A DNA stretch of 11,872 bases from an uncultured Lachnospiraceae bacterium (lineage in GTDB: Bacteria > Bacillota > Clostridia > Lachnospirales > Lachnospiraceae), in assembly GCA_946633495.1 (NCBI GenBank), contig CAMPAX010000052.1, positions 1 to 11,872 on the forward strand. Direction: 5' to 3'. Below are positions 5,508-11,872 of the stretch, piece after piece. The notes below the pieces were generated by a model that saw only the letters and a program-made list of their open reading frames with translations, made no database searches and was not told the origin of the DNA. The first letter of the stretch is position 1, and each line of letters starts with the position of its first letter. Both the position numbers and the translations under genes were made by a program.

Positions 5508-8500
5508 CTACTTTTTCGGAACCTCCCTCACCAGGACGTTCTCCTCACCATATTCCATGTGCAGCCGCTTCACCAGTGCGTCATTTACATGGACCATCCG
5601 CCGGATCTGCACTGCCTTATGCTCCGCCTTCAGCTGGACATAGACGCAGGTTCCGCCGGGGTAATCCGTCAGCAGATCCTCCAGTTCTTTCCGAATGCCT
5701 TCAAATGCCGGATGATCCTGCACCAGCAGCCACAGCTGGCGTCCTTCATCCTCCATCTTCACCTTCAGTTGGTCAAAGGTCTGGATCTCCGATGCCAGAA
5801 GCTTTCCTTCCTCCTCGGAAATGGATGCGCGGCCCCTGACCATGATCCCCTTATTCATTTCCAGAAACTGCCGAGCCCCATCATAAACCTTCGGAAATAC
5901 CACCACCTCGATCTGTCCGTACAGATCCTCCAGTGTTACGAAGGCCATGGCTTCATTATTTCGGGTCATCTTTACATTGATCTGTTCCACCATGCCGCAC
6001 ATTGTATAGGTCTGATTATCCCTGGCCACGGTTCTTCCGGTCTCTTCCTCCGGCACAAAATCCAGGGTGGAGGCCGTGGAATACTTATCGATCAGATCCT
6101 TATAAGCATCCAGTGGGTGTCCGCTGACATAGATGCCAAGCACTTCCTTCTCTTTCTGAAGGATCTCCTCTTTGGGGAATTCCGGCATATTCGGATAGAC
6201 GATCTTCGTCTTCTGCACATCTTCTTCCCCAAAGAAATCCATAAGAGACATCTGCCCGGTCATGCTCTGTTTCTTCTCTGCCGACATCTGATCCAGGATC
6301 TCCGGGAACATCAGGATCATCTGTCTCCGGTTCGGTCCGAAGCTGTCAAATGCACCCGCATAGATGAAACTCTCAATCGTCCTCTTGTTGGCTTCCTTAT
6401 TCGAAAGGCGGCGGGCAAAATCCGAAAGATCCTTGTAGGGTCCGTTTGCCTCACGTTCTCTGATCAACTCTTCTACCACCGTATCTCCCACGGATTTCAC
6501 TGCCGACATGCCATAGCGGATGCCTCCGCTGTCCACGGAAAATTCGCCGCGGCCCACATTTACATCCGGCGGAAGGAGACGGATCCCCATCCTTTTCACC
6601 GCTTCGATGTAATTCGCCAGCTTCGGGCCGTTGCTTCGCACGGAAGTCAGCAGGGCTGCCATAAAGTCCAGGGGATAGTAGCATTTAAGATATGCGGTCT
6701 CATATGCCACGACTGCATAAGCCGCCGCATGGGATTTGTTAAATGCATAGCTGGCGAAAGCGGCCATCTCATCGAAGATCTTATTTGCGATCTCCTCCGG
6801 CACCCCGTTTTTGATACAGCCGGGGACACCCAGCTCTTTATTTCCATAGACAAAGTACTCCCGTTCCTTTGCCATGACATCCGCCTTCTTCTTGGACATG
6901 GCACGGCGCACCAGATCGGACCGGCCCAGGGAATACCCGGCCAGCTTCATTACGATCTGCATAACCTGCTCCTGATAGACGATACAGCCGTAGGTCGGCT
7001 TCAGGATCTCTTCCAGCAGCGGTGTGTCATAGGTCACCTGCTCCGGATGGGACTGGGCCTTCACGTACTGCGGAATAAAATCCATGGGACCCGGCCGGTA
7101 CAGAGAGATGCCTGCGATGACATCTTCCATGTTCCTGGGGCGAAGTTCCCGCATGAAGCTCTGCATACCGCTGGACTCCAGCTGGAAGACGCCGGAGGTC
7201 TTTCCCTCGGAGATCATCTCATAGACCTTGGGGTCATCCATATCCAGATGATCCACATCGATTTCAATACCGAGCCGTTCCTTCACGGAGGCCACCGCAT
7301 CCTGGATCACCGTCAGAGTCCGGATCCCAAGGAAATCCATCTTCAGAAGCCCCAGCTCTTCAATGGTTGTCATATTGTACTGGGTCGTGACCGCGTCGCT
7401 GTTCTTGCATAGCGGGACATAGTCCACGATGGGTTCCCGGCCGATCACAACACCTGCCGCATGCATGGAAGCATGACGAGGAAGCCCCTCCAGCTGACGG
7501 GCGATATCCACCAGATATTTCACATCTTCATTTTCTTCATAGAATTTCCTGAAATCCGGGCTCTTCTCCAATGCTGCTCCGATGGTCATTCCGAGCTCCA
7601 TGGGAATGGATTTGGCTACCATGTCACAGAGCTTGTAGGAGACATCCAGCGCTCTTCCCACATCCCGGATACAGTTTCTGGCTGCCAGCGTACCGAAGGT
7701 CACGATCTGAACCACCATCTCCTCCCCGTATTTTCGGGTGACATAGTCGATCACCTCCTGCCGGCGGACGTCCGCGAAATCCACGTCAATATCCGGCATG
7801 GTCACGCGCTCCGGATTCAGGAACCGTTCAAACAGAAGGTCATACCGGATGGGATCGATATTTGTGATCCTTAGAGCGTAGGATACGATGCTCCCCGCAG
7901 CCGATCCACGGCCGGGTCCTACCATGATCCCTACACTTCTGGCGTATTTGATAAAATCCCATACGATAAGGAAATAATCCACGAAGCCCATATTTGTGAT
8001 AACGGTAAGCTCATGCTCCAAGCGCTCCCTAAGTTCGGGAGTCACCGGGTCATAGCGCTCCGCAAGACCGGTTTCACAGAGCTCCCGAAGATACTTCTCC
8101 GCTGTATAACCATCCGGTACATCGAACCGGGGAATCTTATGCTCCCCGAAAACAATGTTGACATTACACCGTTCCGCGATCTTCTGTGTATTGGCCAGTG
8201 CGTCCGGCGCATACGGGAACAGCGCCGCCATCTCTTCCTCGCTCTTCAGGTAGTACTGGCCTCCCTCGTAGCGCATACGGTTCTCTTCCTGCACCTTCCT
8301 GCCGGTCTGGATACAGAGCAGCACATCATGCGCCTCCCAGTCCTCCGCATAGATGTAGTGGGAATCGTTGGTGCAGACCATGGGGATCCCCGTCTCCTGC
8401 GAGAGACGCATTACCCCCTGATTCACCATGGAATCCTCTGCCAGGCCATGATCCTGCATTTCCAGAAAATAATTCTCCGCCCCGAAGGTGTCACGGTACC

Positions 8501-8981
8501 AGAGGGCCGTCTTTTTTGCTTCTTCATAAAGTCCCCGGCGGATATTCACCGCCACTTCCCCCTGCATACAGGCAGAAAGGCAGATCAGTCCCCGGTGATA
8601 CTCTTTTAGAACCTCCCGGTCTACCCTCGGCTTATAGTAGAACCCTTCGGTAAACCCTTTGGATACGATCTTGCAGAGATTCCGGTATCCTTCATCCGTC
8701 TCGGCAAGAAGGATCAGATGATAGTACCGTTCATCGTCCCGGCTCAGCTCCCGGTCAAAGCGGGAACCCGGCGCCACATAGACCTCGCACCCGATAATGG
8801 GACGGATTCCTTCCGCACGGCAGGCTTTATAAAAATCAATGGCTCCGTACATGACGCCATGGTCTGTTATGGCAAGGGAATCAAAGCCAAGCTCCTTCGC
8901 CCGCTTCACCAAAGGTTTTATCTTTGCCGAGCCGTCTAAGAGGCTGTATTCCGTATGAACATGCAAATGAGTGAATGCCAT
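5508..8981 (-). CDS. dnaE: DNA polymerase III subunit alpha (DnaE)
   Basis: This is a C-family replicative DNA polymerase of 1157 residues, normal for DnaE. An N-terminal PHP domain (about 1-280) begins HLHVHTEYSLLDG and keeps candidate metal ligands His7, His9, Asp40/His41, Glu66, His88, Asp206 and His208. The polymerase palm carries GPGRGSAAGS (355-364), PDIDVDF (396-402) with Asp399 and Asp401, and KMDFLG (547-552) with Asp549, matching the catalytic aspartate triad. RRAMSKKK (692-699) is part of the fingers. A helix-hairpin-helix region spans about 797-890. QMSLMDFF (910-917) looks like a beta-clamp binding motif, followed by an OB fold (about 990-1070). Firmicutes usually pair DnaE with PolC; PolC is not in this window. 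GGAGG lies 5 nt before the ATG, inside the upstream gene. Confidence 0.98.
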   Translation of the reverse strand: MAFTHLHVHTEYSLLDGSAKIKPLVKRAKELGFDSLAITDHGVMYGAIDFYKACRAEGIRPIIGCEVYVAPGSRFDRELSRDDERYYHLILLAETDEGYRNLCKIVSKGFTEGFYYKPRVDREVLKEYHRGLICLSACMQGEVAVNIRRGLYEEAKKTALWYRDTFGAENYFLEMQDHGLAEDSMVNQGVMRLSQETGIPMVCTNDSHYIYAEDWEAHDVLLCIQTGRKVQEENRMRYEGGQYYLKSEEEMAALFPYAPDALANTQKIAERCNVNIVFGEHKIPRFDVPDGYTAEKYLRELCETGLAERYDPVTPELRERLEHELTVITNMGFVDYFLIVWDFIKYARSVGIMVGPGRGSAAGSIVSYALRITNIDPIRYDLLFERFLNPERVTMPDIDVDFADVRRQEVIDYVTRKYGEEMVVQIVTFGTLAARNCIRDVGRALDVSYKLCDMVAKSIPMELGMTIGAALEKSPDFRKFYEENEDVKYLVDIARQLEGLPRHASMHAAGVVIGREPIVDYVPLCKNSDAVTTQYNMTTIEELGLLKMDFLGIRTLTVIQDAVASVKERLGIEIDVDHLDMDDPKVYEMISEGKTSGVFQLESSGMQSFMRELRPRNMEDVIAGISLYRPGPMDFIPQYVKAQSHPEQVTYDTPLLEEILKPTYGCIVYQEQVMQIVMKLAGYSLGRSDLVRRAMSKKKADVMAKEREYFVYGNKELGVPGCIKNGVPEEIANKIFDEMAAFASYAFNKSHAAAYAVVAYETAYLKCYYPLDFMAALLTSVRSNGPKLANYIEAVKRMGIRLLPPDVNVGRGEFSVDSGGIRYGMSAVKSVGDTVVEELIREREANGPYKDLSDFARRLSNKEANKRTIESFIYAGAFDSFGPNRRQMILMFPEILDQMSAEKKQSMTGQMSLMDFFGEEDVQKTKIVYPNMPEFPKEEILQKEKEVLGIYVSGHPLDAYKDLIDKYSTASTLDFVPEEETGRTVARDNQTYTMCGMVEQINVKMTRNNEAMAFVTLEDLYGQIEVVVFPKVYDGARQFLEMNKGIMVRGRASISEEEGKLLASEIQTFDQLKVKMEDEGRQLWLLVQDHPAFEGIRKELEDLLTDYPGGTCVYVQLKAEHKAVQIRRMVHVNDALVKRLHMEYGEENVLVREVPKK

Positions 8982-9604
8982 TTTTTCCTCCGATATTTCC
9001 TGTAAGCCTTCATATATCTCCGTGCAAAAGCGAAGGTCTCTTCCTCACCCTTCTCCGCAAGCATCCGAAGGAGCATCTCAAGCCTTTTTGCCGTATAGGG
9101 ATGCAGCATATCCTTGCTGCGCCCTTTGTAAAAATAATTCAGCGCGGACGAATCCGTATACTCGGCCCCCTGATAGATCTTGCTGGCCGCCACACGGTCG
9201 CAGAACATTTCCACGATATAATGATCCGGCATCTTCATCCCAACCATGCCGGGTCTGCTTCGGTCCGCGGAGTAATCGATCCAGTACTCCAGATGATGCT
9301 TGTTGCGGCCCTTGTGATGCAGCCAGGACGTGGTAACGCCCTTCGCCTCACGCTCCGCATCATTGGGACTTCTTGTACCCTGATAATACCTTACCCCCAT
9401 CAGGAACTCCTGCGGACTGTATTTGGACAGGTCATGAAGAATTCCCTGCCGGTATAATCCGCAGCGAAAACAGTTTTTCCCGACCTCCAGTTTGTGCCGG
9501 TTGATGGTGGACATGTGGTGATATGCATTTGTAAAAATCGTCTTCAGTCCCGGTCCTGATAAGTCAGGCGTTTTATCCGGTATATCTTTATGATTATCTG
9601 ACAT
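8936..9604 (-). CDS. DUF5662 family protein
   Basis: This is a 222-residue soluble protein of unknown function. The conserved core runs from about residue 35 to 190 and contains NCFRCGLYRQGILHDLSKYS (44-63), YYQGTRSPNDAEREAKG (73-89), WLHHKGRNKHHLEYW (94-108) and MFCDRVAASKIY (133-144), which match DUF5662 as I recall it. Conserved His57-Asp58, paired histidines 96/97 and 103/104, and Asp136 are reminiscent of HD-type metal centres; any hydrolase role is speculation. The start is ATG 9604: an in-frame GTG at 9649 touches the -10 box and would fall at or before the transcription start. GGAG lies 10 nt upstream. The basic C-terminus (RKYRRKKW onward) overlaps dnaE by 46 nt, so translation of the two is probably coupled. 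Confidence 0.87.
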   Translation of the reverse strand: MSDNHKDIPDKTPDLSGPGLKTIFTNAYHHMSTINRHKLEVGKNCFRCGLYRQGILHDLSKYSPQEFLMGVRYYQGTRSPNDAEREAKGVTTSWLHHKGRNKHHLEYWIDYSADRSRPGMVGMKMPDHYIVEMFCDRVAASKIYQGAEYTDSSALNYFYKGRSKDMLHPYTAKRLEMLLRMLAEKGEEETFAFARRYMKAYRKYRRKKWHSLICMFIRNTAS

Positions 9605-9649
9605 GATATTCTCGCTCCAATTCAAAAAGCCAATCCAAAGCCTTATCAC

Positions 9650-9678
9650 ATTATAGCAGATACCCCCTTAAAACTCAA
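9650..9678 (-). promoter_or_regulatory. Promoter of the DUF5662-dnaE-methyltransferase unit
   Basis: A perfect TATAAT -10 box (9650-9655) lies 17 nt from TTGAGT (9673-9678), which matches four of six -35 positions. The predicted start is near 9643, giving a leader of about 40 nt to the ATG at 9604. Its position rules out the GTG at 9649 as the translation start. It is the only clear promoter seen upstream of dnaE. Confidence 0.8.
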
Positions 9679-9688
9679 TCACAAAATT

Positions 9689-9702
9689 CGAACAAATGTG
9701 CG
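9689..9702. promoter_or_regulatory. Candidate LexA (DinR) box
   Basis: The 14-mer CGAACAAATGTGCG matches the Gram-positive SOS box CGAAC-N4-GTTCG at all but one defined position. It lies 10 bp upstream of the -35 box of the dnaE operon promoter. Firmicute dnaE is known in some species to be DNA-damage inducible, which fits. However, the site is centred near -53, not over the promoter, so repression is not assured. Confidence 0.4.
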
Positions 9703-9837
9703 ATATTATGTGAACCATTCTTAAATGGGTATCCATCGCGGGTGACCGGCCCAGGCGTATGCAAAAGTAAATTCCGCATTCAGGTTTTAGTGATTAATTG
9801 AGGCTCAAATCCTGTGGTATGAAATAACCTGCTATGG
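9703..9837. other. Divergent intergenic stretch, no gene seen
   Basis: The 9656-9919 interval separates the minus-strand dnaE unit from the plus-strand Ldh_2 unit. Outside the promoters and the LexA-like site, I see only a weak CCATT/AATGG hairpin near 9717-9730 and a short GGGTGACCGGCCC segment of no recognisable identity. There is no convincing open reading frame, RNA gene or repeat. Confidence 0.6.
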
Positions 9838-9843
9838 TATAAT
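9835..9843 (+). promoter_or_regulatory. Extended -10 promoter of the Ldh_2-LUD unit
   Basis: TGGTATAAT combines a perfect TATAAT (9838-9843) with the TG extension two bases upstream. No good -35 box is present at 17 nt (TGGTAT), as is common for extended -10 promoters and for activator-dependent ones. The predicted start near 9850 gives a leader of about 70 nt before the ATG at 9920. Confidence 0.7.
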
Positions 9844-9860
9844 GGAAGCAGTTACATGAG

Positions 9861-9918
9861 ATAGTGTCAGATTAGTTATGAAAGCGGGCACTATACTGAC
9901 ATAGAAGGAGGATCTGAC
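9861..9918 (+). promoter_or_regulatory. Leader with competing helices upstream of the Ldh_2 gene
   Basis: Three pairings are possible in this short leader: ATAGTG (9861-9866) with CACTAT (9889-9894), GTCAG (9866-9870) with CTGAC (9896-9900), and GTCAGAT (9866-9872) with ATCTGAC (9912-9918). The last lies between the GGAGG ribosome site (9907-9911) and the ATG. The pairings overlap or cross, so they exclude one another. The DNA dyads could equally be a protein-binding site. Function is inference. Confidence 0.35.
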
Positions 9919-9919
9919 T

Positions 9920-11032
9920 ATGCAAGAGACCAGACCATTTGTACCATGGGATCTGATGAACCAGTTCATGATCGACGCTTTCAAGGGCTATGGGGTACCC
10001 GAGGACGATGCCCGGATTTCGGCAGACGTCCTGTTGGAGTCGGACCGCCGGGGCATCGAAAGCCATGGCTGCAACCGCTTCAAACCCATTTATATCGATC
10101 GCATCAAAAAAGGGACACTCCTTCCCGTCACTGAGACAGAGATCATAAAAGAAACACCCACTACCATCGTCATGGATGCCCATGACGGCATGGGCATGGT
10201 GGCCAGCTACCGCATGATGGAACGGCTGATAGAGAAGGCAAAACAGTACGGTATGGCAGGCGGAGCGATCCGAAACTCCACGCATTACGGGATCGCCGGT
10301 TACTGGACCTCCATGGCAAGCAAGGAAGGTATGATCGGACTGACCGGCACCAACGCCCGTCCCTCCATCGCCCCCACCTTCGGTGTGGAAAATATGCTGG
10401 GCACAAACCCGCTGACCTTCTCGCTTCCCACCGATGAGGAGTTCCCCTTCTGTCTGGATTGCGCGACCTCCATCGTACAGCGCGGGCGGATCGAGTATTA
10501 TGCCCGGGAGGGCAAACCGACGCCCGCCGGAACCGTGGTCTCCGAAAATGGGGAAGCACTGACCGACAGCGCCCGGATCTTAAAGGATCTGGTGGCCGGA
10601 ACAGCCGCTCTCACCCCCCTCGGCGGCATCGGAGAGGAACTGGGCGGCTACAAGGGATACGGCTATGCAACGGTGGTGGAGATATTGTCCGCAGCACTTT
10701 CCGGCGGTGAATTTATGAAAGCACTGTCCGGAGTCAGCCCCGAAGGCAGGCCGCAGATGTATCATCTGGGACATTTCTTCTTTGTGGTGGATCCGGAAGC
10801 TTTCATGGGGCGTGAAGCGTTCAAAAAGATCGCGGGGGATATCTGCCGTGCGCTCAGAGCATCAAAGAAAGCCCCGGGGCAGAGCCGGATCTACACCGCC
10901 GGAGAAAAGGAATACGAGGTATGGCAGTTCCGGAAGGATAAGGGAGTTCCCGTGGGCGAGAGCGTACAGAAAGACCTTACAGCCATCCGCGATGAACTGG
11001 GGCTGGACTACCGCTTCCCCTTTGAAAGCTGA
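9920..11032 (+). CDS. Ldh_2 (malate/L-lactate dehydrogenase type) NAD(P)-dependent oxidoreductase
   Basis: This 370-residue protein belongs to the malate/L-lactate/ureidoglycolate dehydrogenase family (Ldh_2), which reduces 2-keto acids or imino acids with NAD(P)H. It does not have the classical Rossmann LDH fold. Visible motifs are SDRRGIESHG (41-50) with His49, NSTHYGIAGYW (119-129) with the presumed catalytic His122, the cofactor-site segment GTNPLTFSLPT (161-171), LDCATSIVQRGRIE (179-192) and GGYKGYGYATVVEIL (242-256). Substrate cannot be read from sequence; malate, lactate, sulfolactate, ureidoglycolate and piperideine-2-carboxylate enzymes all belong here. It is slightly longer than many members because of a C-terminal extension. 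GGAGG lies 8 nt before the ATG. It is followed 56 nt later by the LUD gene, likely in one transcript. Confidence 0.92.
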   Translation: MQETRPFVPWDLMNQFMIDAFKGYGVPEDDARISADVLLESDRRGIESHGCNRFKPIYIDRIKKGTLLPVTETEIIKETPTTIVMDAHDGMGMVASYRMMERLIEKAKQYGMAGGAIRNSTHYGIAGYWTSMASKEGMIGLTGTNARPSIAPTFGVENMLGTNPLTFSLPTDEEFPFCLDCATSIVQRGRIEYYAREGKPTPAGTVVSENGEALTDSARILKDLVAGTAALTPLGGIGEELGGYKGYGYATVVEILSAALSGGEFMKALSGVSPEGRPQMYHLGHFFFVVDPEAFMGREAFKKIAGDICRALRASKKAPGQSRIYTAGEKEYEVWQFRKDKGVPVGESVQKDLTAIRDELGLDYRFPFES

Positions 11033-11088
11033 TATGTGCGATCGGAACCACGATGTAAGTTTATAACCAGATCTATGAAGGGAGTACC

Positions 11089-11718
11089 ATGAACGAGAAC
11101 ATCACAAAACGAAATGAACTCTTAGCCACAAAAGTGATCCGTGGCCTGGAATCCAGAAACATGTCCGGTTACTACGCCGCGACAAAAGAAGAGGCACTGG
11201 CGAAAGCACTGGAGCTGATCCCCGAGGGAGCCAGCATAGCTATGGGCGGCGCCATGAGCGCACATGAGATCGGCCTGGTGGAAGCCCTGAAAACCGGCAA
11301 TTACAACTTCATCGACCGGGATGCCATGGAGGATAAACGCGCAGCCATGCTGGCAGCTTATGATGCGGATTTCTTCCTGTCCAGCACAAATGCCATGACA
11401 GAGGACGGCGAGCTGGTCAATATCGACGGCAATTCCAACCGGGTTTCCGCCATCGCTCAGGGTCCGAAGAAAGTCCTGTTCATCGTCGGCATGAACAAGG
11501 TCTGCAGTGATCTGGACGGCGCCATGAAGCGCGCACGAAATGTCGCTGCCCCCATTAACGCTCAGCGTTTCGGACTCTCCACGCCCTGCTCCAGGACAGG
11601 TGCCTGCATGGACTGCAAGTCGCCGGACACCATCTGCTGCCAGTTCCTGATCACACGTTTTTCCAGACATAAGGACCGGATCCATGTGATCCTGGTGAAT
11701 GACAGCCTGGGGTTCTAA
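11089..11718 (+). CDS. LUD-domain protein (LutC/YkgG-like) with cysteine-rich tail
   Basis: This 209-residue protein has the LUD (lactate utilisation, formerly DUF162) domain across nearly its whole length. Typical elements are MGGAMSAHEIGLVEAL (52-67), the FLSSTNAMTEDGELVNIDG block (96-114) and GPKKVLFIVGMNKV (125-138). The tail contains TPCSRTGACMDCKSPDTICC (165-184), with Cys167, Cys173, Cys176, Cys183 and Cys184. That spacing could hold an Fe-S cluster or metal; this is inference. Related LutC proteins work with LutA and LutB in L-lactate oxidation, but neither is adjacent. Pairing with an Ldh_2 dehydrogenase suggests hydroxy-acid metabolism. AAGGGAG precedes the ATG, which follows the Ldh_2 stop by 56 nt. 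A stem-loop closes the unit. Confidence 0.92.
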   Translation: MNENITKRNELLATKVIRGLESRNMSGYYAATKEEALAKALELIPEGASIAMGGAMSAHEIGLVEALKTGNYNFIDRDAMEDKRAAMLAAYDADFFLSSTNAMTEDGELVNIDGNSNRVSAIAQGPKKVLFIVGMNKVCSDLDGAMKRARNVAAPINAQRFGLSTPCSRTGACMDCKSPDTICCQFLITRFSRHKDRIHVILVNDSLGF

Positions 11719-11745
11719 GCCGAAGAACTATTATCCGATCATAAC

Positions 11746-11793
11746 AAAAATAGCCGTAAGTCCTTATATTACAAGGATTTACGGCTATTTCCG
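11746..11793. terminator. Bidirectional stem-loop terminator between the LUD gene and tRNA-Thr
   Basis: AAATAGCCGTAA (11748-11759) pairs with TTACGGCTATTT (11779-11790), and the stem continues with TCCTT/AAGGA and one G-U pair to an 18-bp helix with a 7-nt loop. On the minus strand the stem runs into UUUUUGUU, a proper U-run serving the tRNA transcript. On the plus strand the following run is only UUU then CCGUU, so it is weaker there. It is placed to separate two convergent units. Confidence 0.88.
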
Positions 11794-11798
11794 TTATG

Positions 11799-11871
11799 AG
11801 CTCCCGACGGGACTCGAACCCGTGATCTATTGATTACGAATCAATCGCTCTACCGACTGAGCCACGGAAGC
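11799..11871 (-). tRNA. tRNA-Thr (anticodon CGU)
   Basis: The minus strand folds as a full cloverleaf of 72 nt plus the discriminator U. The acceptor arm is GCTTCCG/CGGGAGC with one G-U pair. The D-arm stem is GCTC/GAGC. The anticodon stem ATTGA/TCAAT has the loop TTCGTAA, giving CGU, which reads the threonine codon ACG. The variable loop is AGATC, and the T arm is ACGGG-TTCGAGT-CCCGT. CCA is not encoded, as in many Firmicutes tRNAs. The gene is convergent with the LUD gene and ends just before the shared terminator. Its promoter lies outside the window. Confidence 0.96.
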
Positions 11872-11872
11872 A

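Noticed and set aside
5559..7412. Open frame of 617 codons on the plus strand opposite dnaE
   Set aside because: It lies wholly antisense to the clearly conserved dnaE frame. The peptide is rich in His, Leu and Ile with no family resemblance, as expected for a mirror of biased codon use.
9605..9649. GTG at 9649 as the start of the DUF5662 protein
   Set aside because: The GTG abuts the -10 box TATAAT and lies upstream of the predicted transcription start; the ATG at 9604 is inside the transcript and has an upstream GGAG.
9716..9770. Short GC-rich dyads in the divergent intergenic region as a possible repeat element
   Set aside because: The stems are only 4-5 bp and no second copy is visible in the window, so there is no support for a repeat family or RNA gene.
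10170..10559. 129-codon minus-strand open frame opposite the Ldh_2 gene
   Set aside because: It is Arg-rich low-complexity antisense sequence with no motif, lying entirely within a well-supported gene.

Overview
The window looks like chromosomal DNA from a Gram-positive Clostridia, most likely a Lachnospiraceae-type Firmicute. The reasons are the gene order dapA-dapB-(small unknown)-coaX-dusB behind a lysine riboswitch, a type III pantothenate kinase, an orphan BlaI-type repressor, a DUF5662 protein, strong AGGAGG-type ribosome binding sites, intrinsic terminators with U-runs, and a tRNA without encoded CCA. This lineage call is inference; no database search was possible. Base composition looks even, and no phage, IS, CRISPR or plasmid feature was seen.

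Region 1 (1-4127, minus strand) is one apparent transcription unit. A consensus promoter (4099-4127) leads into a complete lysine-riboswitch aptamer (3907-4090) and an intrinsic terminator (3847-3878). These are followed by dapA, dapB, a 109-residue protein of unknown function, coaX and dusB, which runs off the left edge. The first two genes carry out the first two committed steps of diaminopimelate/lysine synthesis. coaX (CoA synthesis) and dusB (tRNA dihydrouridine) would fall under lysine control unless they have internal promoters.

Region 2 (4164-9678, minus strand) begins, in transcription order, with a promoter at 9650-9678 and a possible LexA box just upstream of it. It then holds a DUF5662 protein whose end overlaps dnaE by 46 nt, dnaE (DNA polymerase III alpha) and a TrmH/SpoU-family RNA methyltransferase. 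After a 127-nt gap with its own promoter comes an orphan BlaI/MecI-family repressor.

Region 3 (9679-11793, plus strand) is divergent. An extended -10 promoter and a leader with competing helices precede an Ldh_2 (malate/L-lactate dehydrogenase type) oxidoreductase and a LUD-domain (LutC/YkgG-like) protein with a cysteine-rich tail. A long stem-loop separates this pair from a convergent tRNA-Thr(CGU) on the minus strand.

Most of the window is housekeeping. I found no convincing undescribed multi-gene system. The items most worth checking are the LexA-like box at the dnaE operon, the switch-like leader of the Ldh_2 gene, the DUF5662/dnaE overlap, and lysine-riboswitch control reaching coaX and dusB.
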